Below, one piece after another: positions 1 to 8,700 of a stretch of 28,319 nt of DNA (its first letter is position 1; each line of letters begins with the position of its first letter). The notes below the pieces were generated by a model. It did not search any database. It was given only the letters and a program-made list of their open reading frames with translations, and had not been told where the DNA came from. Source of the stretch: Phycisphaeraceae bacterium (GTDB taxonomy: Bacteria > Planctomycetota > Phycisphaerae > Phycisphaerales > Zrk34). The position numbers and the translations under genes were made by a program. Location of the stretch: positions 1 through 28,319 of the forward strand of contig JANQJT010000146.1 in the NCBI GenBank assembly GCA_028281485.1, in the 5' to 3' direction.

Positions 1-450
1 GTGCATCAGCCCCTGGTGACCGAAATCACACAGTGATAGGCTGTGATGAGGAACAGCCGGGGTTTCGATGGCCGTCATTCTATTACTGCGCAGCAGCGGG
101 TAGCTCACCCACGGGTCGGCATCGCTGTAATTCGCCTGAAATCCCGACTGACTGGCAATGGTGTAGAGAGATAGATCGGTGGAATTAACCACACCATCGA
201 CATTGATGTCACTCTGATACCATCCTTCCGCCTTCAACCAATCGAGCGTGATCTTGGCCAAATCACTCGGATTCACATAGCCATCACCCGTCACGTCCTC
301 ATACAGCCAATCGTGGGCGTAGACCTTGCGTTCGCCGTACGGCGTGTACTCGTAGCGTTCGACCAAGCGGCCGGAGTACGCCTCCACGATGCCCATCACG
401 TTGAAGCTCACATCGTGCAACGCATAGAAGCAACGGAAAAACGCGTGAAC
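1..450 (-). CDS. Orphan RHS core cassette, third copy (partial, runs off the window)
   Basis: The minus strand is open from base 450 to the window edge and is bounded upstream by an in-frame TGA at 451-453. The translation matches the core of the large RHS protein almost residue for residue: LHDVSFNVMGIVEAYSGR, then ERYEYTPYGERKVYAH, then two dockerin loops (DVTGDGYVNPSD and DINVDGVVNSTD), then ADPWVSYPLLRS and LSLCDFGHQGLMH. The RARMRDP segment and the variable tip lie outside the window. There is no signal peptide, no ribosome-binding site and no N-terminal RHS shell, so this is most likely a silent C-terminal cassette and not an expressed gene. The only possible starts are internal TTG or GTG codons. 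The second dockerin loop has V for the usual G and S for P, suggesting drift. Homology to the other copies is certain; expression is doubtful. Confidence 0.7.
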
Positions 451-454
451 TCAG

Positions 455-570
455 GCACCCCTCCAACAGGCGGCGCAAAACCTAGCACGCAGACGGATTC
501 ATCCACTTCTGCTTGGATTGATTTTACTATGATATTGGGCAATGGGCCTGCCTATCCATACCCTTCCGTG
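455..570 (-). repeat. Conserved element upstream of orphan RHS cassette, copy A
   Basis: Bases 470-555 align with 2054-2140 with one single-base indel and roughly four in five bases identical by eye. This includes the exact block CCTAGCACGCAGACGGATT on the plus strand. It lies immediately upstream, in minus-strand reading, of an orphan RHS core. One minus-strand frame reads INIVKS-like peptide in both copies (I-T/I-VKS-V/I-R/Q-A-D/E-VD). Copy B then terminates at TAG, while copy A is shifted by the indel. It may be the end of a lost gene that was duplicated together with the cassette. The rest of 454-663 shows nothing else recognisable. Confidence 0.6.
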
Positions 571-663
571 ACCACAAGATTCTCTCATAATCAACGGACT
601 AGTTCTTGGGGGGCAGGTCAGTTAATAGGATAAACCATTAGGCGTGTACAATAGACTGGCAGG

Positions 664-837
664 TCAATCTGATTTAAAAATGCGACGTATCATACTACCT
701 AGGAACTTGAGGAATTCCCATCCATAATACATATTCAGCAATAAAAACAATCCGAGAACAATACAAACTATCAATATATTTGATGTCGTATACGACAAAA
801 TAACTTCACTTAAGAAATAGCATTTTTGCAGTATCAT
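664..837 (-). CDS. Small single-pass membrane protein, candidate immunity protein for the orphan RHS tip
   Basis: This 57-residue ORF starts at an ATG preceded by AAGG ten bases upstream and overlaps the end of the orphan RHS cassette by 32 bases in another frame. A strongly hydrophobic stretch (about residues 18-34, NILIVCIVLGLFLLLNM) is followed by a basic tail (MIRRIFKSD), which predicts one transmembrane helix with a positively charged cytoplasmic C terminus. No family is recognised. Its position directly behind a variable RHS tip is where immunity genes of polymorphic toxins usually sit, and small membrane proteins can protect against membrane-acting toxins. The frame also remains open upstream to a TTG at 894, but that start has no good ribosome-binding site and lies deeper inside the RHS ORF. 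It could be a chance ORF in AT-rich DNA. Confidence 0.4.
   Translation of the reverse strand: MILQKCYFLSEVILSYTTSNILIVCIVLGLFLLLNMYYGWEFLKFLGSMIRRIFKSD
784..797. repeat. Perfect 14-bp palindrome
   Basis: TGTCGTATACGACA is fully self-complementary and lies 9 bases beyond the stop codon of the orphan RHS ORF, inside the small membrane ORF. It could be a protein-binding site or chance; no matching family is recognised. Confidence 0.45.
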
Positions 838-1993
838 AATATGTATACCTTGGCATTGTAGCATGAATATATAATGTTGGCGTTTTATACCCAACTTGTC
901 TCATCATCGCCGCAGCGCATGCTAATTTAGGAGCTACTTCTTGAAATTTCTTATTTATATCAATAGATTTACTAGCAAGATCATAGAAGTTACGACTCCA
1001 CTTTACCCCCTGCAATCCTCCAAAGCTATACTTTAGGGCTTTAGCACTTTTAGTCACGCCCGCAAATGGGATTACATATACTGGCGGATTAACATATATA
1101 GTATACGGTTGCTCGACTATTAAATAAATATCGACATCTCCCTCCCATTGATATGCGCTGTCTTTGATGCTTGGAGCACGAAAACAACATTTCACTTTAC
1201 CCTTTACAGATGCGACACCACTAACATTAAGATTAATATATAAGTCCTTAAAGGGAAATCGAAACCTCACAGATTCATGGCGTACTGTAAATGCAGATTC
1301 AATCCAATGAATTTGAGCCCCTGGCCCCTCAATCCATTCAGCGTTTAGCACATACTCATCAGCAAACATCTCATGAAATTTATACAGTTTCTTGGCTCTT
1401 TCGGGAGTGAGATAACTCACCGTTGCACCTGATGGATCAACACCTCCATGCATTAAATGATATGTTGCATATAAGCCAATTCCATCCACATACCCCAGCG
1501 GATCTCTCTGCATAAACCGCCCCAGTTTTGGATCGCGCATGCGGGCGCGGTTGTAGATCAACCCGGTATTCTCGTCGTGCATCAGCCCCTGATGACCGAA
1601 GTCGCACAACGACAGATTGTGATGGACCACAAGTTCACCACTCAGAACAGCCGCCCCACGCACACTCCGCAGCCGGGGATAACTCACCCACGGGTCGGCA
1701 GCGCTGTAATCGATGCTTGTCAGCCACGCCGTGGTGTTCAAGCCAAGATCGGTCGGGTTGACCAAGCCGTCGCCGTTGATGTCCCCCTGACTCCAGCCCG
1801 TCCCCAGCCAGTCCTGCGTGATGGCCGCAAGATCGGAAGGATTCACGACCGCATCGCCCGTCACGTCTTCATACAGCCATCCATGGGCGTAGACCTTGCG
1901 TTCGCCGTACGGCGTGTACTCGTAGCGCTCCACCAAGCGACCCGAGTACGCCTCCACAATCCCCATCACGTTGAAGCTCGCGTCGTGCAGCAC
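806..1993 (-). CDS. Orphan RHS core with dockerin insert and variable C-terminal tip
   Basis: The first 190 or so residues repeat the core of the large RHS protein: LHDASFNVMGIVEAYSGR, YTPYGERK, a dockerin pair (DVTGDAVVNPSD and DINGDGLVNPTD), DPWVSYP, RARMRDPKLGRFMQRDP, LGYVDG and the boundary motif VDPSG (about 1429-1440). After that boundary come about 206 residues unrelated to the tip of the full-length protein, in AT-rich DNA. They contain a CC pair (KVKCCF) and end in MPRYTYYDTAKMLFLK. No toxin family is recognised. The ORF begins at a GTG with no ribosome-binding site; the frame continues upstream to a TGA at 2021-2023. It lacks a signal peptide and the RHS shell. The best reading is a displaced or silent RHS C-terminal cassette that could replace the active tip by recombination through the core. 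Possibly not translated. Confidence 0.7.
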   Translation of the reverse strand: MLHDASFNVMGIVEAYSGRLVERYEYTPYGERKVYAHGWLYEDVTGDAVVNPSDLAAITQDWLGTGWSQGDINGDGLVNPTDLGLNTTAWLTSIDYSAADPWVSYPRLRSVRGAAVLSGELVVHHNLSLCDFGHQGLMHDENTGLIYNRARMRDPKLGRFMQRDPLGYVDGIGLYATYHLMHGGVDPSGATVSYLTPERAKKLYKFHEMFADEYVLNAEWIEGPGAQIHWIESAFTVRHESVRFRFPFKDLYINLNVSGVASVKGKVKCCFRAPSIKDSAYQWEGDVDIYLIVEQPYTIYVNPPVYVIPFAGVTKSAKALKYSFGGLQGVKWSRNFYDLASKSIDINKKFQEVAPKLACAAAMMRQVGYKTPTLYIHATMPRYTYYDTAKMLFLK

Positions 1994-2024
1994 ATAGAAG
2001 CGACGAAAATACGCGCGAATTCAA

Positions 2025-2150
2025 ATATTCCCCTTCAATCCGCGGCGCTCAAAGCGGCGCATTACCTAGCACGCAGACGGATTATCCACATCAGCCCGGA
2101 CTGATTTTACTGTGATATCGGGAATTGGGACGGCCTGTCCAAACCCGAAC
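2025..2150 (-). repeat. Conserved element upstream of orphan RHS cassette, copy B
   Basis: This is the second copy of the element at 455-570. It is followed in minus-strand reading by the same arrangement: TGA, four conserved codons, then the RFY-x-LHD start of the RHS core. In this copy a frame reads VPIPDITVKSVRADVDNPSAC and stops at TAG. It also contains the short tandem motif GCGGCGC-N5-GCGGCGC at 2042-2060. Confidence 0.6.
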
Positions 2151-2225
2151 GGCGGGGCATCTTGGCCATGATTCAAGGTGCAATACAAGTACATACCGAT
2201 TATGTTTAGAAACATGTTAATTCAA

Positions 2226-2693
2226 TCATTTTTGAAGTTCCATAACCTTAGTTTCAAAGCCGTCTAAGGAAAATATTATCGAGTGCGATCCTGCGTCACA
2301 TTCATATTTAACACATTCTTCTGGCACATCAGATTGTATATTAATTATTGCGTCTTTACTAGTATTGATAAGTAAGTGTACTTCATCCTGTTCGCTTCCA
2401 ATATACCGAACGAGAACTTCTATCTTTAATGCACCTCCTTTCGCAACAATCCCTTGATATTTATGGCCTGTAACCGTCGCTTCATGAGGTGAGTAGTATA
2501 CATCATACACATGTTCTTCAATTTTTTTGTTTTTATTATACTCAGTTTTATTATTTGCATCTATTGTAACCCGGGGCCAAGCAAGGGCTTTAGATATTGT
2601 AATACTAGCTGGCTTCTCTTTGTCTTCACAGCCAACACATATTACGCACATCAACAATATGCCTAGAAGCCCGGAGGTGTATTTGTACATCAT
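2226..2693 (-). CDS. Putative lipoprotein, candidate immunity protein for the RHS tip
   Basis: This 155-residue protein has an N-terminal hydrophobic segment (residues 9-21) ending in VGC, so Cys22 may be lipidated, giving a membrane-anchored extracytoplasmic protein; the lipobox is not canonical. The mature part is predicted to be beta-rich (for example LKIEVLVRYI and HSIIFSLDGFETKVMEL). No family is recognised. ATG 2693 is chosen because GGAG lies nine bases upstream; in-frame GTG 2708, ATG 2699 and ATG 2690 are alternatives. It starts 76 bases after the stop codon of the full-length RHS gene on the same strand and has the same low GC as the RHS tip. That is the classical position of a cognate immunity gene. 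An immunity role is inference from position only. Confidence 0.6.
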   Translation of the reverse strand: MMYKYTSGLLGILLMCVICVGCEDKEKPASITISKALAWPRVTIDANNKTEYNKNKKIEEHVYDVYYSPHEATVTGHKYQGIVAKGGALKIEVLVRYIGSEQDEVHLLINTSKDAIINIQSDVPEECVKYECDAGSHSIIFSLDGFETKVMELQK

Positions 2694-2769
2694 AGCCATG
2701 ATCTCCACTTTTAATATGCGAATTACATATCACCTAACCACTTTCATTGATTTACTACATTTCAATTCA

Positions 2770-5700
2770 TTACTTGTTCAATGATTGTATTAAGGGCCCC
2801 TCTTTTGCAGGAGTACCATCTGGCCATCCATCATGATCTATATTCCCAACAGAATGCAAACCCCCATCATACAATAGCGTACTGCGAATCTTTTTCACGT
2901 TAATCTCGGTCTCCATTTCGCCGTTTTTACAACAACATGTTATTTCTAGGCGATATTTTTTATGCGCTATCGCAACGTCTTTGCTGCTGATTGTAGCCAC
3001 GCTCCTTGATATACCATAACCATATACAGACACACCAACTGATAATTCCGTTTCTTGTTTATGCCGCCAGTATACGTCGAGAAGTACAATCATTCCTTTT
3101 CCAGTAGCGTTCTTTCCACAATTACCGAGTACGGGCTCGTAGTTAGCATCAGTTGCACCATAATCTTCAACTGAATGGCTTATTCCCCCCACACTCATAG
3201 AGTAGCTATCTATTTCATTTACAAGATTAAAATTCTCCAATCTGGGACTATAGACTTTAAACTCTACATCTCCATTATTTTTTTTACCGCATTTCCATTT
3301 AATCCCAACAGCGTATTCTGCTTTTGTATTTTGAAGAAAAACATTTGGAATAGCAGGCTGATTGATTCTCCAATAACTCTCGTCTCGCCAAGAATGCATT
3401 GAAGAGGAATTTAATCTCCGTATTGCTTTTTCTTTTCCTGAAGGATCAAATTGCCCATGAAGCAAGTGGTGCGTTGCATAGACACTTAGACCATCCACAT
3501 ACCCCAGCGGATCTCTCTGCATAAACCGCCCCAGTTTTGGATCGCGCATGCGTGCGCGGTTGTAGATCAACCCGGTATTCTCGTCGTGCATCAAGCCCTG
3601 GTGGCCGAAGTCGCACAGCGACAGCTTGTGAGTCGAACCGGTATCCGCCACTCGAATGCTGCGCAGCACCGGGTAGCTTACCCATGGATCGGCATCCAGA
3701 TAATTCCTTTGCGCCGCTTGATATGCCAGGGTAGACCGCGCCGAATCGGTTGGGTTGACGTCTCCATCCCCGTTCAGATCGCCTAACAACCACCCAGTCG
3801 GCTCATTCCAATCCAGAGTAACTTGCGCCAGGTCAGTCGGGTTGTACAATCCATCACCATTGATATCCCCATCTACCCAGCCGTGGCTAAATATCTTGCG
3901 TTCGCCATACGGCGTGTACTCGTAGCGCTCCACGAGGCGACCGGAATACGCCTCCACGATGCCCATCACGTTGAAGTTTGCATCGTGCAATGCAAAGAAG
4001 CGATGCGACCAATTATAATTGGGGTTAGCACCATTTCCTATGGTCCGGGTTATCGCCACACGCACCAACTCATCGACATACATCAGGCCCCAGACCTGCT
4101 GCTTGAGCACCTTCTCCGCGTCGTTCTGCGTCTCAATAAGTCGCTGCCCGTCGTAGAAATAGTGTTCCGCGGCTGACAGGTCGTGCAAACCGACGTAGCT
4201 GTTTTCCGCTCCCTGCTCAACGAGATCGCCCGTGGAGGTGTCGCGTGCCAACTCGGCGAACTTCGCGATGCGACGGCCCAGGCCGTCGTAGACGTTCTCC
4301 TGCACGGTGTAGTGGGCCTGGATCGTGCCGCTATCGTCACGATACGCCCGCCGGGTCATGACCTGGCGGTTCCACGCGTCGTACGTGTAGGCGTACAACC
4401 CGTCGTAGGTGATGTTGCCCGCCGCGTCGTGTTCCAGGTTCTCGCCGCCGGCGTAATCACCCGACAGATCGAACTCTTCCTCATAGACAATACCGTCGAT
4501 ATCTCCATCATCGTCCGTGTCAAAACGCACGGTCACGTGGTCGATATACACGGTGGTGCCGCGAGAGAAGCCCAGCAACCCACCGGAATAGTCAAAGACC
4601 GTGTCGTCGGCCTTGTAGACCAGCTGGCTCGATGTGTCACTGGTATTCCATGTTGGCTCGTTCTCACTGCTGGAGGGCGTGCTGGCGCAGAAGACGCGCA
4701 GCTGAAGATTGCCACCCGTATCGTCATCGGCAATGATTCGACACCACAGGTATTCACTCGACGAGACCGTCGGCATCGCTTGCGGTGTTGATTGGCCTCC
4801 GGACGGAGGAGCATTTCCAACTCGGCCGTTAATGAACTCAAGGGCCGACGGCAAAGATGCGCCGCTGGCCATGAGCGGGAGCTTGATCTCGTCGTAGTCG
4901 CCCTGATCGGTGGCGTTGAAGGCGAAGTAGGCGTACCGGTTTGCCGAACCACTCCGCCGAACACGGAAGGTGACGTCGAAACGCTTGGATTCCAGGCCTT
5001 TGAACAGACGCGGCTGATAGTGCGACGACCACGAAGACTTCAGATACAACTCCCCGTCGCCCGCTACGCGTTCTTCGATGGCGTGAGCCGATGCGTTGGC
5101 GCCGAAGTTGATGATCCGTCCCAGCGTATCCGTGTGGATCGCGTCATCGTAATTCTGGAAGTACGCGAACTCGATCGCGTCGTGATTCGAAACGATGCCC
5201 ACCCTGCCGGACGGGTAACCATTCTCAAAGTTCTGGGCGTAATCATGCAAGCCATGCCGGTCGGCGTAGTGCCAATACGAATAGGAAACCGTGTCGCTTG
5301 AGGAGAACGACAGACCCGCCTCCATCTTGAGCGTCTTGGTTCCGTTGACGACGTGGTAGACGCGCTGTTTCCAGGAAGAAGAGCCGGAATCATACTCAGC
5401 CACGTCAATCCAATAATCGTTGTCGCTCTTGTAACCGAACACGAGCCCCGCAAAACCGCTCGTCCCCGGCCCACCGGATGTGGTTGTGGGAATCTTGATG
5501 CGTGCGAGCAACTGGTTCGGGCCGATCGCCCCGCCGTTGACGATCGCAATGGCGTGGTCTTTCGACTCGTCTACATTCAGCATGGCATTGCCGCCGCTGA
5601 TATTCATGTGCGGCGCCTGGGTCTGGTGATAGCTGTAATCGGATGCACTGGAGGCGCTACCGAATCCGTCGTTAAGTAATGTTGATTTGCCTCCCCGGTG

Positions 5701-8700
5701 GACCTGGTGATCGCCCACATCGCCATCGAACTCGTTGGCAGTGTTGAACTCATCCTTCCGCCAGTCAGACTGGCCGAAGTCGTCTACCGCTACCTGATTG
5801 CCGACCTGATCAAGTTCCCACGCCTGATCACGTCTTGTCCAGAACGATTCTATCTCATCCTGAGCCGAGTTGATCTTGCCGATATCCGTGGCCGTCAGGC
5901 GGTGCAGATTGTCGTGGCTGTATACCTGCGAGTGAGACTTGTGGACCTGTCGATCGGCATACAAACGATTGGACGCGCGGTCGTAGCCGTAACGGATGTT
6001 GAAGACGTGAGACGACGTCTTGTCGTCGCCAGTCAGCGTGCCGCTAGTTTCGTCATAATGGCCCCACTGCTGACTTACGATGCGGCCGAACCGGTCGATC
6101 CGCCCATCGTCCGCATCAAACGGGTCTTCGTCCCAAGCGCTCGCTCCGCTGTTCCAGTTCCACGCCGACAGCTTCACGTTCGCTTCTGGCAGGTCCTTGC
6201 TCAGGATCGTGCCGTCACCGAGATAAGAATAACGAGCGATGACACCTTCCTGCCCGGATACCGCCGCAATCGTCGCGTCTTCCAGGCCCGTTGGGCGAGA
6301 GATCGCGCCATCATGGCCTTCATACAGAACATTGATGACCTGGCCATTGGGATAGGTCGTCGACGACAAGCGATTGCCGTTTGCCGTCCCCGCATAGGTG
6401 TAGGAAACAGTCTGGGGATCGTATCGGGTACCCGCCCCATCGTGATCCTGCGTCTCGCTGGCAAGTTGGCCGAAGCCGTTGTACGCGTATTCAACGGTGT
6501 TGAGGACATCGACCGTTGTCGGAGCCGATTGAGCGCTGCTGTGTGACGAGACCTTTTCGAGCCGCTGTAGCTTGTCGTACTCATAGGTCATCGATACGAC
6601 CGATTGATCCGTCTCCGTGTCGAAGTTCGAAGCGACCTGCGCCTTGCGCCTGCCGTCGTCGTTGTAGTGATAGGTGAGGGTTACACCACGCTGGTCTGTG
6701 CGCGTCGCGACCGCACCGTTGGCGTGATAGGTCATCGCGACGTCATCACCGGCACCGGTGCTGTCGGGGTACTCGGTCTTGAGCAGAAGGCCTTTTCGAT
6801 AGACAGGCGAAACCGTTCCGTCATCACCGCCATAGGTGTATGTTGTGGTCTGATTGTCGCTGACGTTGCCGTTGGCATCCGGATCAATCGCTGTGATCGT
6901 GTCGACCTGTCCCGCTACGTTGTACGTATACTTCGTGATACGATTGACATCCGCGGTACGATCTCCAGGCGCATCAAGATCGAGCGTGGGAGGCTCTACC
7001 CCATTCCAGCCCTCAACAACGTACGTTTGACGCCCCAGCGCATCGAAGAAATAACGCGTCTTCACGCCGGCGTTGTCTTCCACGTACTTCACACGCCCGG
7101 ATTCGTCGTAGAACGTCTGCGTGACGACAACGGTATCCGATGGAGTCGGTAACGATGACGGCTGCTCCGTTATGGCAACGCCGCCATTGTCTCCGTAGTA
7201 AGCCGAATAATAGGGCCGCCCCGCATCGTCGTACCATGCAGCCGAATAGGTGATCCTCGCATGACCCGGATTGTCGGACAGCAATCCCTCAACCGTGGAG
7301 CCCGGCAGACGAGCATAGTTTGTAGTCAATACGGCAATGCCCGTATTGTCATAAGTCATCACGGTCTCAGTCATGACCGTATCTTCAATGAAGCTGGTTG
7401 CATCATCGGTAGCACCTTCCGAAGCAACAAGTACCGTTCGGGCGACACGCCCGTAGTCATCATATGTGGTCTTCTGATAGCCACCCGTCGGTACTGTGAC
7501 ACGCACCTGCCGCCCCGCATCATCATAGTCATAAACCGTTTCGATATAATTCGCTGTCGGCCCCGTGCCGATGACAACCTCGTACTGACGAACCGATTGA
7601 AGCTGACCCGAGTCATCGTACACATTTTCGGATTTTGATAGAATCTTACTGGGATCAGCCAGATCGGCTATACCGTTTTCCAGCACATACGACTCGCTTA
7701 ATCGACCGCCAATACCTTGTATTTGCAACGACCACGGACTCGTAGTGTCCTGCGGCTTCGATAAGGATTGACGCTGCGCATAATCAACACTTTGTTCGTT
7801 GATCGTGGCCGTGGCGGACACATAGACCATCTCTGCGTCATCATGGCGATAACTGAGAACATCCTTCGGCAATAGGCTTGACCGTCGCGTCGCGTAAGGC
7901 CGCCAGTCAATTCCAGTACGATTGTAATCCTCGTCGTACCATACTTCAGACACCAATTCCATATTGTTCCCTGATACGCCGCCCCCTTGCGGATCATCAG
8001 GCGTCGCATCGGTCGCATCGGTCCCCTGATAGATCACAATAACACGATCAGACGAGTTCGCGTCGTCATACTGCGAAATTGTCACGTTACCTAGAGCATC
8101 GACTTGCTTCCATGAGCGCCCGTACACATCGTACGCATTCGTGTTGAGTGCATAATTCGTACCCTCAGTACCCTCGGTATACATCGTGCCGGGTACAAGG
8201 TGATATGAGCGCGTCTCAATCACACGCCCCGCCCAGTCATACACATACGACGTTCGAGTAAGCTCCGTCAGGTCGTCGCCCTCTACATCGTTTATTGATG
8301 GAGCGCTGCCATTCCAGTCACTCGACAGACTTGTAGCAGCCGTAAAGGTCCGAACCGTTCTCCCTTGAGCATCTACCCAACTGACTTGAATCGGCCCCAT
8401 CGATTTAGAGTGCGGATATACAAGCTTTTCCTGATAAACCGGCCCCCCATATCCAGAGGACACGACACGCCCGTAGTTTGTATTGGGATTTCCGGGCTCA
8501 CCGGTATCGGCTTCTACTTCACGATAGAAATAGAACCGCATCCGGCCCTCACCATCCATCTGAGACGCGACACGCCCCAGATCGTCATATGTCGTTTCTG
8601 ATAAAAGCAGATCCGTATCACCCACCCCACTGTCGTAAGTCTGATTAAAGGGCGAACTACGCTCAATCCATGTCCGCACCGGGCGATCCAGCCCGTCGTA

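Noticed and set aside
313..633. Plus-strand open frame of 106 codons
   Set aside because: It is antisense to the third RHS core copy and its upstream element, where the minus strand encodes a clearly homologous protein.
2202..2215. Short inverted repeat ATGTTT-AG-AAACAT downstream of the lipoprotein gene
   Set aside because: A 6-bp AT-rich stem with a two-base centre is expected by chance in such DNA and makes no usable terminator.
4183..7152. Several long plus-strand open frames
   Set aside because: They are antisense shadows of the RHS gene; their sequences are Arg/Val-rich and lack family motifs or ribosome-binding sites.
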